Part shown: positions 1-11,945 of the stretch, one piece after another
Layout of the letters: every line of letters begins with the position of its first letter
How positions within the stretch are numbered: position 1 is the first letter of the stretch
Source: Chamaecyparis obtusa
Lineage: Eukaryota; Streptophyta; Pinopsida; Cupressales; Cupressaceae
DNA: 64,000 nucleotides
Assembly (NCBI GenBank): GCA_027943335.1
Contig: BSBK01002929.1
Location: 1,148,501-1,212,500 of the forward strand
Reading direction: 5' to 3'
Notes under the pieces: model-generated
Seen by the model: only the letters and a program-made list of their open reading frames with translations
Told to the model about the DNA's origin: nothing
Database searches by the model: none
Position numbers and translations under genes: made by a program

Positions 1-230
1 AATGTCAAAGATAACATTAAAAATTTAAATGGTATACTTTGTTAAAATATTCAAGATCAGAGGTGATGTATATTAATTCTATTTTATATCTGGCTGTGTA
101 CTTGAAGTATATATTATTCTGTTTTTAAATCTTATTATGTATATAAATCTGCAGTTGGAAGAACACTGCCTTTTATTTCTGTGTCTTCCAAATGCAGATT
201 TCTCTGAATATAAATATCCAAATAAGAGAA
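1..230. other. Non-coding, AT-rich
   Basis: No reading frame or recognisable motif was found in this stretch. Confidence 0.5.
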
Positions 231-290
231 CATGTCTCATGGAGAGACATGCCTCTACGAATGTAGAGACATGTCTCTACATGAGACATG
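231..290. repeat. Long inverted repeat (28-bp arms, 4-nt loop)
   Basis: The left arm 231-258 and right arm 263-290 are reverse complements except for two mismatches, separated by GAAT. Each arm contains copies of the word GAGACATG. It would form a strong hairpin or cruciform. It could be the core of a tiny foldback transposon. The arms are short for a plant microRNA precursor. Confidence 0.8.
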
Positions 291-374
291 TCCTTTAACT
301 GCTGCAGAAGATACCGTTTCATAACACATATTAGAGGCGCTGTTTATATGAAGGTTATCGCAGAGTATGTTATG

Positions 375-434
375 GTTACGATATGTAATACGTATCGTAA
401 CACGTGTTATGGTACGTATTACGTATCGTAACAC
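375..434. repeat. Two adjacent palindromes built on TACGTATCGTAAC
   Basis: Positions 375-401 and 404-434 are each nearly self-complementary about a GTAATAC or GTATTAC centre and share the arm ACGTATCGTAAC. They are two diverged copies of one palindromic unit about 30 bp long. The role is unknown; transposon subterminal repeats are one possibility. Confidence 0.65.
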
Positions 435-553
435 ATATATGTATTACAATGCCTCTTATACATGCCGCATGATAAGTATCGTGATCTTCAATGATATATA
501 TATCGGTTGATAACTCAATCAATAATTTATGTATTATTATTATCATATATATG

Positions 554-560
<7 letters not shown>

Positions 561-595
<35 letters not shown>

Positions 596-599
596 ATTA

Positions 600-632
<33 letters not shown>
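561..632. repeat. Microsatellites (GT)n and (AT)n
   Basis: About 16 GT units lie at 561-592 and about 15 AT units at 602-632. The open frames across them are low-complexity artefacts. Confidence 0.95.
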
Positions 633-633
<1 letters not shown>

Positions 634-876
634 CTCAATTATATATATATATACATAATAAATACATTTAATCATTTTCCAGCGATGATTCCAATTGATT
701 AATTTGCTGACCGACACTATAACATTAACATACTTGATCATTGATCTATGTTCACGATTCTAAAGAAAATTAGCACATTGAATTACTAAATTACAAAATG
801 AAAATTCAAAATATAGTTCATTAATGAAACATGATTCAATGTTCATCAATCATGAAAGACTAAAGTTTTCATTTCA
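633..876. other. Non-coding; probable 3' flank of the hAT gene
   Basis: No coding signal. It lies just beyond the stop of the minus-strand hAT gene and may hold the element's 3' terminus. I could not find a terminal inverted repeat or 8-bp target duplication. Confidence 0.35.
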
Positions 877-3439
877 TCAATCATCAAATGGATTATCAAA
901 AAAATCCACATCAATGGGATCTTCAGCAGCTGCAAGTGGTTGATCAACATCATCATTGGAACCCAAATCGGTTCCACTAGCACTAGAGGGTATTGTCTCA
1001 TTGTCATCGTCATCATCATCCACATCAGCCAAAGTGGCTCTAGCAAGATCCTAAATGGTCATATCCAAGTCAGCAAACTCGGGTGCTACATCCCAAAGCT
1101 TCTCTGGCCCCTTCTTGTATTTTGGATCCTTCTGTGTCAAGAGGCACAAGTTGTTGTGAATATACATCAAGTCTTCTGCATTTTTTTGCAGCCATCTGGT
1201 TACGCTTGACTAAGCGAATAAAGGAGTAAGTACTCCAATTCCGCTCAACGGTAGAAGAGCTCGCAACCTAGACTGAAAACCAACAAATTAAAAAAATACA
1301 AGATAAATTCAAGAGTGTTAAGTGTTAAATTCTACAATGCAAGTGGCCAGAAAAAAAAAACTTAAAAACTCACTTGTGATAGAATCTTAATTGCAAGAGG
1401 TTGGAGGTATATATAATCTTGCCCATGAAGATACCACCATCTAATAGCATCCATTCAGCTTTGGTCATTGACAGCAATAGGGTAGAGATCTCTTCCTAAG
1501 ATAAACAATCCAAATTCTCTCCTAACACTTACCCCAACATCTGGATCGTGGAAGATTTTATCAAATGCCCTCTTATACCCATTAGCAACCTCAGCATCTC
1601 TAAATGGTGACACTCTACCTAGAATAGCAAGTACTTCTGCACTATAGTACCTGAGAGATAGAGCATATGCTAGGAGGTGCAAAGGTGTGGTCATCTTGTT
1701 CCAACGATGAAGAACAATTGCTTCCACCTTTTTGTAAAAGGTGTCCTCAAGATCATTCTCTCTCCTTTGTATGACCTGGGATATCAAATGATGTTCATGT
1801 AAGTTATCTTGATGTAAGTTATCATTATATCAATTTAAATATCTCTCAATAAACAAAGATAGAGGAATGTATTATAACTTACCAATTTTATCTTCTCCAA
1901 CATTGTGTCCATGCTATCATAGATATCCCCCAAGCATGGTTCATCAGTGTCGGCAAATCAAACCATAGACATGATAGGCTCAGTGAATTCCAACACATGC
2001 TCCACACAAGCACACCAATCATCATCTAATATCAACGCCTTCACCTTTTGGGCCCTCATTGTATTGGATTACTTCCAAATGCTCCATTGGTTGCTAATAA
2101 CCATTTGTGATAATGTCTCTTTCACCTTGACAAGACGTCTGAGCACAATTGTGTGAGAGGCAAACCGAGTTTCAACCACCTAAGAACATGTTAATAGTGA
2201 GTTAATAACACATTTAAAATATGTAAACAACACAAACAATATTTTATTCAATTATGTATAACATGACAAAATGATAAATGACACTAAATATTTTATAAAT
2301 TAAATTTTAAAATTTACCTTCAATAATTCCAATCTCGAGAAAGTTCTGAAAATTACTTGTGACATATGGTGATTTGTCACGAACATTTGAATCTCCTCAC
2401 CCTCCTCATATATCTATTTCACCCATTCTATTTGGGTGCCAATTGCTTTCATCACTAAATTGAGAGAATGGACAATGCATGGTGTCCAAAAGATGTGTTC
2501 ATATCTAGCCTCTACCAAAGCACCTGCAGCCTTGCAAATTTTTGCATTGCCCGTAATTACTTGGACAACATTGTCATGACCCACAGACTCTATGGAATCA
2601 ATGAGAATCTTGGCAATGAACTCTACATCTTTTACTTCCCCTTCACAGTCAACCGCCCTCAAAAACATTGACCCCTTGGGGGATACAGCAATTACATTGA
2701 TTAACGGACGGTTTTTGCAATCTTTCCATCCATCCGAAATAATAGACACACCAGTTTGAACACAAGAATCTCTTATTGGTTTTAGTTGGACCTCTGCATT
2801 TTTTCTCTCACTATGTAATAAGGTGGTGTGCACCTTTTCATATCCAGAACCTTGGTAACCAGAAGGTGCATTATTTATTGCTTGCACCATCTCCCTCCAA
2901 TAAGGTGATCTCACTAAGTTGAATGGAACACCATTTGCAAAGAGGCAACGTCAAACTTTTCGATCAGCAATATCTCTTAACTCATTTTGAAATGCCCTAT
3001 CTAATGGGCCTCTCTTGCATGTGGTGATTTGTGGTTGTTCTACATCTTCATCATCCCTAGAAGGCATAGGCAAGAAGGGATGTGATCTAGATGTAGGTTG
3101 AGTGGGTGGTGGTATTGTTTTTCGTTTCCCGGTATAAGCACCTTGTTTCCCTTTTGCAACTAATTTGTTAGCACCTTCTTGTTCTTTTACAAAAGTTGTT
3201 ATTTGTGCAGTTGACAACCCCTTCTTATCTGGCTCAAGGCCCTCACACATGTTAATCCCTTGACCCCTAAGGCCCAAAAAATGAAGTTTTACTCGAGAGT
3301 AGGATCTTCTATATTGTGTGTTGCAAAAATTACATTTCCACATAAACCCCCCACCTCCAGGACATTGAGAAATTCTTGCAGTGTCTCCATAAAAAAGAGC
3401 CTTTATCAATTTTAAATTTTTGAGAACCCTCCCCACCAA
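877..3439 (-). pseudogene. hAT-superfamily transposase, decayed, four exons traceable
   Basis: This is a cut-and-paste DNA transposase. Exon 3439-2318 has a BED-type zinc finger (WKCNFC near its start, then a conserved HF..L stretch) and a DUF659-like block (SIISDGWKDCKNRPLINV, later HIFWTPCIVHSLNL). Exons 2179-1883 and 1775-1374 follow. Exon 1267-877 has the hATC dimerisation motif SSTVERNWSTYSFI and an acidic tail ending FDNPFDD. The three introns (138, 107 and 106 bp) all have GT-AG ends and phase 0. Decay: in-frame stops near 2952, 2412, 2090, 1955, 1456 and 1052, and a one-base insertion in an A run near 1185. No ATG was seen before the BED finger, so the 5' end may be missing. It cannot make transposase. 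Confidence 0.88.
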
Positions 3440-3800
3440 CTCAGCCTTGACTACTCATTGTATGATTGTTGCAATCTATAACAAAAATGAAAAAAAAAAC
3501 ATACTTTTATACAAAAAATTGAAAAAAAATTATAACTTTTCAAAAACTTGAAATAATCTATCAAAAAACAAAAGAATATGGTTGAAATGCATACCTTAAT
3601 CACTCAAATCTGCTTTTTGGAATTTATTTGCCACTCCACAATCGATCTCCTTTGAATACAATCACCACACTTCAAACTTGCAAGAATGAGAGAGCAAGAT
3701 AGAGAGCAATTTATGTGAAATGAAATGTGTTTAAAGGCTCCATAATAAGGGTTGTTTTAGGGTAAGAAGCAAAAAAAAAAAAAAAAAATAATCTTTTCTA
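3440..3800. other. Non-coding upstream of the hAT gene
   Basis: AT-rich with long A runs. It probably includes the hAT 5' leader; no clear exon was found. Confidence 0.35.
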
Positions 3801-3819
3801 AGTGGTTTGGACCCACTTT

Positions 3820-4025
3820 TAAATTTGCCTAGCCGCGGGTACCTGTGGAATCGCGCGGGATCCTTGAGGGTCCACGTTGGATCCCCCCGGGTCCGCACTA
3901 GATCCAAGCAAGGTCTGCGGATCTCGACAGACCCACAGGTCCAGATCCGAACCCTACCCAGATCCAACACAGACCGGTCTGCATACCCGAACCCGATTCG
4001 AGGGTCCAAGGTCCGAATCCGGTAA
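3820..4025. repeat. GC-rich block of GGGTCC/GGATCC/GATCC repeats
   Basis: This 200-bp stretch stands out from AT-rich surroundings and is packed with short copies of GGTCC, GGATCC, GATCC and CCCGA on both strands. It sits just outside the hAT gene's 5' end, where hAT elements usually carry subterminal transposase-binding repeats. That assignment is inferred from position. The reading frames on both strands follow from the repeat composition. Confidence 0.55.
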
Positions 4026-5671
4026 CGTAGGTTTGTGATTATAGTTTTGCAGACACTTAGGATTACAACCTACTTTACATCCAAAATATATCAACAAATC
4101 TTTGCACAATCATGCAATGCATAGTCCATTCTAGACATGTCTTGACTTCTAACTAGCAACACCCCTCAACATATCCTTCTTCACACCACCACATTCTAAG
4201 TCATGCATATGGTAATGGGAAGTCGATAAAGTGCGAAAAATTCTACAACACATTCAAGTGTGCATATCCTTCTTCGCACCACCATATTCTAAGTCATGCA
4301 TGCAATAATGGGAAGTAGATAGATTACAAATATTTCTACAACACATTTGAAGTGTTCACCAACAAGTTGAACAGATTCTATCATGCCAACAATAGAAATA
4401 CGAGGAGCGCCATGATGAACATAACACCTCATTCCTTCAAAGGACCACAATAAGGTTTAGTTGCATCTCCAAAAAAAACATTTCAAGGCTCAACACTCAA
4501 AAATAAAGCCTTTGCAATATCATCCATTAACCATTTTGCACTCAACTCATGAGAACACTTGTTCTCAATCTTCTACAATACTTGGGTTTGCATCTAGTGT
4601 TCAATTAGAACTCCTCAAGCCATACTTTCAGCCTCTTCTTGAGAAATCATCAACTTAACATCCTTTAAATTCGATTCCTGCGCACTTGCACTCTATTGTG
4701 CAAGATGAGATCATTCAAACATCCACAATACACAAGCCCCAAGGTTCACATCATTGATGCAAAGTGGCTAAAGCAAGGCAAGATGCAAATCAAGTGAAGT
4801 GGTACAACCTTCAACAACTCTATTCAAGTTCCACAGCTTAATGTCAGGGCCATCACTTCTCAAAGAAAGGGAAAATGATTAGAGTGTAGCCACACAAGCC
4901 ATTGAAACCATTCCGCATGCAAAATCCTTTGCACTCTTCTTCACAGCTTTTGCACCCAACACACAACTTATGTTATCATCACACACCACTACACGTGACA
5001 CTAGCCTTCTTCATCACATAATCCCATGCATGACCAAGCGTAGTCCTACACAAGACACTTGGAAACTTAGCAACGCTGCACATGGACACATTTCGGCTTG
5101 TAAAAGAATGCCAACCATCAAGGAACACAATCGATAGGACAAATGGAGGTACATAGTTTAGAACATATCATTACAATTTCCCTTTCTATTTTGTAATTGT
5201 AGTATATGCCATTTATATGTGCATCTCTCATATTGAGAAGATTGTTGAATGGATACTATATAGTCATAAGCAAACCAATCAAATGTGTTCCCATCTTTGG
5301 TCATAGGAATCTTCATTCCTAGTTGTGACTCTAAACAACTATTGTATACTATTCATTTATGTTTGTGAATAGAAGTAGAACATATTTGCTAAAGTTTTCC
5401 AACTCGATTGTGCAACTGGCGTTTGTGTTATGTTTTTCATTTTTGCATAATATTATAATCTATAAACCCCATCATTCACAAGAGAGGTTTGGCCCCCCAC
5501 CTCCTAGGATTTAGATCAAAAAGGGATAATTGAAAGCCACAACAAAGCGTCAACGGAAGCGAAGGTAAAGCATATAAAAGAATACCACCAATAAAGACCA
5601 AGAACCAAAAGGGCGAATGAGTTCTAGTTGATTATTTCACAAAACACAAAGAGAGATGTTTGGTTGTTTTT
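4026..5671. other. Non-coding, unassigned
   Basis: No protein family was recognised on either strand. Near 4150-4360 the phrase CACCA..TATTCTAAGTCATGCAT occurs twice about 100 bp apart, a local duplication. The tail may be old LTR sequence. Confidence 0.3.
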
Positions 5672-6029
5672 TGTAATGTCCCTTTCTTGGATCACCCTAT
5701 ACTTTTCCCTAAATTCACAAATCCAAAACGTAACAAGAGCAAAATATAGTTAGAAATATAATCTTCATTCAAGTGAAGATGATGTAAGACCTGCAGCTAG
5801 ATTAGACAACAATGTAGATATAACTCACGAAATACATCCAATTATAGGATTAAGAAATATATATATATACACACACAACAAATTTCAATCATCACATGGA
5901 GCTCAACCATAACAAGGGTTGTGTTGGGAGACATGATGAGGTGCCCCAAATATCCTCTACCCTAGTCCCAACAGCAAGACAATATCCTCTGTAGCCCATG
6001 TGGTCCTTAACTGATGATTGTTAACCATC

Positions 6030-6310
6030 AACATGAGGTGGTGTACCTAGTGAGGACTTTACACCGTTCCCCTCAATCATGTCAACCTATCACCTCTTAT
6101 GATTGATTCACTTCACAATTGATAAATGTAGGGTTAGTAGGGGAGCTGCAATAGGGTGCCCTTGATCCTCAACCCTAGGCCCAAGGTCAAGACCTTATCC
6201 TCCTTGGCCTCATGCGGTACTTAACCATCATCATGAGGTGGCCTCGTGGTCCTTAACCATCTTGATGAGGCACCATACCAAGTGAGGAATCTTTCACCGT
6301 TCCCCTTCCT
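6030..6310. repeat. Duplicated 'ATGAGGTG...ACCGTTCCCCT' block
   Basis: Two copies, near 6030-6080 and 6230-6310, share the order ATGAGG(T/C)..., TACC(T/A)AGTGAGGA, T(T)TACACCGTTCCCC or TTTCACCGTTCCCC. Each follows a stretch with GTCCTTAAC. It is an internal duplication of the surrounding LTR-like sequence. Confidence 0.6.
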
Positions 6311-6898
6311 TGCACTCCCTTCCTTCCCTCAACATGAATGATTATTGCAAAATTTCATATTGATGAATACATAGATAGTAAATTCAAGTATGCATTATTT
6401 GCATATACTCATGTATAAATGCATATATATATATATATATAATTTCATACCACTATAATCAAGAGATGATAAACAGATCCTTCTGCTGTATATGACTGTC
6501 TCTGCTGCTTATTTTATGTATTTCTGCTGCCTTGTTTGACTATCTTTGCTGAACACGTATTTTCTTCTGCTGCTGATTGATTGGTATTGAATGATTGATG
6601 TTTGTATGAATGATTGATTGACTGAATGGATTCTTTAATGATTGATGAGTGATGATGTAATGAGTGCTGGTTTGACATATTGGTGAATGATTATTTAATG
6701 AACATTGATTTGATAGAGTGATGCTTAATTGCTGAATTCTATTCTTGATCCTAAGATAAAGTGATGATTGATGTGGATTTGATGATTGTTTGCTTGATCT
6801 TTCTGTTTGATTCTTTGTTTGACTTCTCAAGAGATTAATGATTGATGGATGAAGGATGATGATTGATAAGCCTTTTAATGTTTGGAATGAAATCTCCT

Positions 6899-7310
6899 CT
6901 ATACTTCATTGGTGAAAGGGTCACCACCTTTCGTAAAAATTGAGTCACCACTTTTCTTTGTTGCCTTTGAGAATAATATATTATTCCCCAAATTGCTCTC
7001 CCTTGTATGTCCTCCTCAAATGAAACCTTCTCCCCTTTATATCTTCCAATGTGGGGGACAGTCACACCTCTTCATCATGGCTTCCATTTGCAATGGTCAC
7101 AACCTTTCAACATTTCCACCCTTTGGAAGAGTCACATCCCTTCATCATTTCTACCCTCTAAAAGAATCACAACCTTCCATAATTACCACCCTTTGGAAGA
7201 GTCGCAAACCTTCATTATTTCTGCCCTTTGAAAGAGTCAGAAACTTCCATAATTACCACCCTTTGGAAGAGTCACAACCCTTCATAACCTTTGTCTTTTG
7301 AGGGAGTCAT
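6899..7310. repeat. Minisatellite of ~30-bp units around CCCTTTGGAAGAGTCAC
   Basis: At least seven imperfect units carry the core (A)CC(A)CC(C)TTTGGAAGAGTC followed by CAACC/AAACTTC and CATAATTACCAC or CATCATTTCTACC. The open frame across it is periodic because of the repeat. This looks like LTR-internal tandem repetition. Confidence 0.75.
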
Positions 7311-7584
7311 TTATATATTTTCTTCTCATTCCTTTTTTCTCTTCCATTAATTCTTTCTTGATTCTACCTTATCTCTTCCCTTCCTCCCTCTCTCCCCCCT
7401 TTTATATCTTATAATGAGGGAGTCACAACTCTTCATTGCATATCTCTTTACCTTTCACTAAACTTAATTAACTTGGTAATTATATTATATTATATTTTAT
7501 TATTAATTATTTATTTATTTATTTTTATATTTTAATTTTATTATTATTATTTATTAAACCCTATTTCAAAAAGGGGACATCACA

Positions 7585-8970
7585 TTTTAATGGAACATAG
7601 ACCACACAAAATATATTGCATCTTTATAGCCAATGAAGTTTTTGGGGTTTGTTACACCATATGTATGTGTGTGTTCACCTCATTATAAAAAAGGATGTTG
7701 GTAAATCATAAGGCAAACTCTGCATGATTGAATAAAAAGTTGTGTGCTTACATTTTGTATGTGTGTGTAAGTATGTGTTTGCCTCATTGTAAGAGAGGAT
7801 GTTAGTAGATCACATGGAAGGGGCTACAAAATTGAACACAAAGTTGTGTGGCTCTCCTCTTAAAGCCATTGTGCTACTCATGGATGCACATTATTGATGC
7901 AAACACAATATAAACAATTTTTTACTCATTCATGTATGACCTTTTATTTACATTTTATATATATCTTGATTGTGATTTGTCTATGCTTAATTGATGTTGC
8001 ATATGGATATGCAATGGGACTAGAATTTGTATGCTTGTGTAACCATCCAAACATTCTAAGCATTCAACACATTTGAATCCACTCCGTAATGCACTTCAAG
8101 CAATTATCCTACAAACCTAGGCATAAAATGGATTAAAAACATGATAACCATCAATTCACATGGAGTAACATCTATTTATTTATCAAAGACATGATCTTTC
8201 CACAATCCATCATATTTAGTTAGAAAGCTTATGACAGAGAACTTGGTATCAAATTCTCAAATCGCGTGTCATGATCCATTACACAATAAAGAGGAAAAAA
8301 ATTATTTTTGAAAAATAACATTTATAATAATTATCACATAAAGTATTATAGTTCTAATATTAGAATAATTATAGTAGATAATCTTCTTTCTTATCTTAGT
8401 CATATCCATTATATTTCTTCTTTTCGTAGTTGGTATTATATTCATATTTTTATTGTTTTCCTCCTAGAAGTCTCTCTAAATGTTCATTCTTTTTATAAGC
8501 CTAGATTTTCAATTTACATTTTATCTTTCCTCTTCATCATAATAATAGATCATAAAGTGTAATCCAAAATTGATACGAAAAATTGAACATAACTTTTTAC
8601 CTTAACTACTTATTTATTTGATATATTTAAATTTATTAAAACTCCCTTCTAAAAACAATTAGATGGGAACGTCAATAAAAATTATACCTTTACAAACTAT
8701 GTAATAAACTCAACAAAGATTACATCAATTGTAGCAAAACCCACCATATCTTCTAGGACAGAATTGACCAAAGTATTGGAGCGTTGGAGTCTCCTTTATT
8801 GTCCTTGGCCCTTGCAATCACTGGATCCTAAAATAAATATCTGTCTTCTAAGAGCTGTCCTATATGGTAAAAATCCATGTTTAACTTCTAATGTTGTTAT
8901 GGTTATTGGTTAAAAATACTAGAGGCGCGACACATCTCATATGAATAGATTTTTTAAAATATCACCATAC
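7585..8970. other. Non-coding; lies downstream of DapF exon 3
   Basis: The stretch is AT-rich with no recognised coding region. If the DapF gene is intact, this is the start of its third intron. I looked on the minus strand for the expected next exon, which carries the catalytic-cysteine motif MCGNG, and did not find it here or further left. Confidence 0.4.
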
Positions 8971-9524
8971 CTCAGGCTCGCTTCCATCAGAGTTGAAAAT
9001 TCTCATGGAATAGTCAGTGCCATTGACTCCAGGCATTGTGAAGATGACTCCATCTGCCCCAACCCCAAAATTTCGATTGCACAACTCAATCGCCTGATCT
9101 GCACATATCTGAGGCTCCAGGCTATCCCGATTGTCAACCTAACAACAACAGAATCAGACTACAGCTTCTCGAGCATTGGAAACTATGAAGGAAACATGAG
9201 CAATAAGAAAGTAAAGTACCATGATAAAGTCGTTGCCAATACCATGGTATTTCACAAAATGCAGCACATCCCCCTTCTTCTTCTTCTGCATTAGTGCGAT
9301 GTCAGTATTCAAAACAGCAATAAAGATATTAATGTTTGAATGTGTTGTGGAGAAAATACCTTATTCGTGTGGGAAAGTGAAGCAGATTCCGTGGTACTCT
9401 TGAACCCCAGCATAGAGATGGGAAGAAGAACATGTGGCGTTGAAACTCCTCTCCCTCTTGCTGTCCCTGCCCAGCACCTACTCAGCTTCTGGAGCGAGCA
9501 GATGGGAGATACCGACAGAGACAT
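8971..9524 (-). CDS. DAPF: Diaminopimelate epimerase, plastid precursor: first three exons
   Basis: DapF converts LL- to meso-diaminopimelate in plastid lysine synthesis. Exon 1 (9524-9360, 55 codons) starts [18 protein letters not shown] and is rich in Ser, Arg and Thr with few acids, like a chloroplast transit peptide. Exon 2 (9285-9220, 22 codons) gives [15 protein letters not shown], including the conserved substrate-binding Asn of the GNDF motif. Exon 3 (9138-8971, 56 codons) gives [16 protein letters not shown] and [12 protein letters not shown]. Introns of 74 and 81 bp have GT-AG ends and phase 0, and exon 3 ends at GAG|GTATGG. There is no stop or frameshift. The exons with the two catalytic cysteines were not found, so the gene has a very long third intron leaving the window or is a truncated copy. 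Confidence 0.9.
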
Positions 9525-10240
9525 GGATAAATTTTTATCAGTTGATTATTTGAACTTCGCGTGGATTGTGTTTGCGCGTATACAACCTGATTGAAGCTAC
9601 TGTTTATCAGGATGCCAGGCAAAATTTAGGGTAAAGAGCAAACTTCCTTCAATAAAAAATGTAGAATATAGAAACTGGTCAACATTGTTCGGCTTTTAAA
9701 AGTTACGTGATACTTCCGAATTGAACCTTTAAATATATTAGGAGCCAAAGACTGAATTTTGAATGTCAACGCTGTCTGTACATCTTACCTTCGTTCACTT
9801 AACTTTTTAATCGGTAAATTCGATTTAGTTTTTTTTTTTTTAAATTAGTGTTTTCTAGTTAAATTAGAGTTAAAAGTTGTAATTTGAGGATCTTAGTAGT
9901 CTGGTGGATATTTTGTAATTGATTTAAGTCAATCGATTAAAGCTAAAGTGTGTGTGAGATGAGATCTCTCCCCTCATTAAGGGGCAGATTTCTTATTATT
10001 GCTTCTAAAAATGATCAAGCACTAAACTAGAACTATCTATATCAAACTAACATTTGGACATTGCATTCATCATTTCCTCTTTTTTCAAGAAACATATTCT
10101 CTTATTTATGATAACTTTCAACACAAACTTATAATTTTAAAGTGGTTCACTACAAAGCACTGATCGGAACAATAATTTTGATATACAAAAGTAAGATGAA
10201 AGAAAAATCAAGTATAGATCAGCAAATCTGATTAACTAAG
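9525..10240. promoter_or_regulatory. Region upstream of the DapF start; no clear promoter motif
   Basis: This is the expected 5' leader and promoter of the minus-strand DapF gene. I saw no convincing TATA box. The part near 9820-10140 is AT-rich and non-coding. Confidence 0.3.
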
Positions 10241-10249
10241 AAGCTCACA

Positions 10250-10450
10250 CAAGCTCAAAGACTTTTGTGACTTCTCACAAAGATTTAGTACCTAGGATGT
10301 AATTTATTGCAGCCCAAAGACTTTCATATATATTGTAGCCCAAAACACATAAACCTAGAAAAGGTTGTAGCTCAAAGACTTCAAGCTTTTCCTAGCTTAA
10401 CACTAACACAATTTTTCAAATTTAATATTGCAACTCAAAGACTTCAAAAG
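10250..10450. repeat. Four ~60-bp spaced copies of GCAGCTCAAAGACTT
   Basis: Variants of (G)CAGCYCAAAGACTT occur near 10253, 10309, 10368 and 10431, with a partial copy near 10342. Spacing is 55-65 bp. The pattern resembles U5-type repeats in plant copia LTRs, but no LTR end was found here. Confidence 0.6.
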
Positions 10451-10499
10451 AAAATTTAAAAATCTCTTTAAAATGAAAACAATAGCATTAGAGTACCTC

Positions 10500-11945
10500 A
10501 AATCAACCTAAGGTCATGCAAAAGGTGTTAGGTGTGGGGTTTTATGCTTCTAAGAATTGCTTGATTACTACTTTTAAAATCCATAGCTCTAGATTCACTT
10601 GGCATCTTGTTAATGTGTATGCCCCAAATGATAGATCTTTAAGGGAAGCCTTATGAGATTCTCTTGCTTCCCTTATTCTCAACAATCGATCAATTAAATG
10701 AATGGTGGGGGCTGATTTTAACTCTCCTTTATATCCTTCAGAAAAGTCTGGAGGAACTAAGGAGTTTAAAGATAGTATAGTGGATCTTAGGGACTTCTTC
10801 TCAGTGGTAGGGTTGATTGATATTGATCTTCAAGGATCTATCTTCACTTGGTCCAATAGGTGAAAGGGTAAAAATCTTATCCAAGTTAGGTTGGATAGGT
10901 TCTTACTTTCCTCTAGTTGGACCAATCTAGCAGGCTTCACTTTAATGGCACAACCCATAATTGGATCAGACCACAATGCTTTGATCCTAGATTGGGATGA
11001 AAGAAGAAAAATAAGCCCCTTTCCTTTCAAATATGAGATACTATGGACCCTACACCCTAACTTATGAAACCTTGTGGAACATTAGTGGAAGCTTTCTTGT
11101 GTTGGCTCTCATGTATGGTTCAAGTTATTCACAAATTAAAAGTTATCAGAGATAAAGTTAAGGGATGGAATAGAATCTCTTTAGGAAATATTTTCAATGA
11201 AAAGAAACAAGTGACAATGGACTTGAAGGATATCCAAACTAGAATAGAAAAGGGAGAACAAGATGCAACAATCTACCAAAAGGAAATTACCTTGGAAGAT
11301 AGATGAATTAAACTTGGTAAAAGAGAAGAAGTGTTTTAGAAACATAAATCAAGAATATAATGGCTAATTGAAGGGGATAAGAATACCAAATTCTTCCACC
11401 AGTCTACTCTCAAGCACATAAGCCGCAACAGAATAAGAAAAATGTTGCTCTTAGATGGTACTTATATAGAAGATGAAGATCTAATAGCTAATATTGTTTT
11501 TTCTTTCTTTGTTTACTTGGATAAGAATGTCAACAGACAATTTTCTAATCCTGATGGTATGTTGGACAATATTCCCTTCTTAATCATAGAAGAAGATAAT
11601 AGGAACTTGGTGAAACATATTACTTTTCAAGAATTCAAGGATGTTGTATTTTCTTTTGGTGCTTACAAGGCTCCTATACCAGATGGCTTTCCACTTGTGT
11701 TCTTTTAGGAGTTTTGGGACATTATTGGGGAGGACATTTTTTAATGTTGTGTGAGATATTTTTAGAACTAGTAAGCTCCAAAAAAAGGTTAACTCTACTT
11801 TCATATCCCTTATTCTTAAGGTGGCAAAAGATAAGAAAATGACAGGCTATAGACCTATTAGCCTTTGCAATACAATTTTTTTTCTAAGATTGTGGTGAAT
11901 AGACTCAAACTAGTTCTTGACAAGTTGATCTCCCAAAACCAAAGG
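10500..11945 (+). pseudogene. L1-type LINE fragment: endonuclease and start of reverse transcriptase
   Basis: Reading across stops, 10530-11060 matches the apurinic-type endonuclease of plant LINE ORF2: VNVYAPNDRSLREAL, then GADFNSPL, DIDLQGSIFTWSNR, LIQVRLDRFLLSSSW and IIGSDHNALILDWDE. From about 11350 the linker and reverse transcriptase begin: WLIEGDKNTKFFHQSTLKH, KAPIPDGFPLVFF and MTGYRPISLCNTI. It stops near LDKLISQNQ, before the catalytic YADD box. Both ends are missing. There are several stops and frame changes, and it cannot be mobile. Confidence 0.87.

Larger units (their letters stand above)
5672..7584. mobile_element. Probable solo LTR of a gypsy-type element
   Basis: The segment starts TGTAATGTCCC and ends GGGACATCACA, an 11-bp inverted pair with one mismatch and the TG..CA ends typical of LTRs. 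TTTT lies directly on both sides, consistent with a short or worn target duplication in low-complexity sequence. No gag or pol lies between the ends and no second LTR was seen. Orientation is uncertain. It contains the two tandem-repeat zones listed separately. A single large LTR left by recombination is the best reading; a chance pairing of ends of two elements is the alternative. Confidence 0.55.

Noticed and set aside
231..290. MicroRNA precursor
   Set aside because: Arms and loop are too short for a typical plant precursor, and no flanking pairing was seen.
4461..4658. 65-residue open frame
   Set aside because: No family resemblance, no supporting signals; expected by chance.
8941..9594. 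Plus-strand open frames over 8941-9594
   Set aside because: They are shadows of the minus-strand DapF exons, which carry conserved family motifs.
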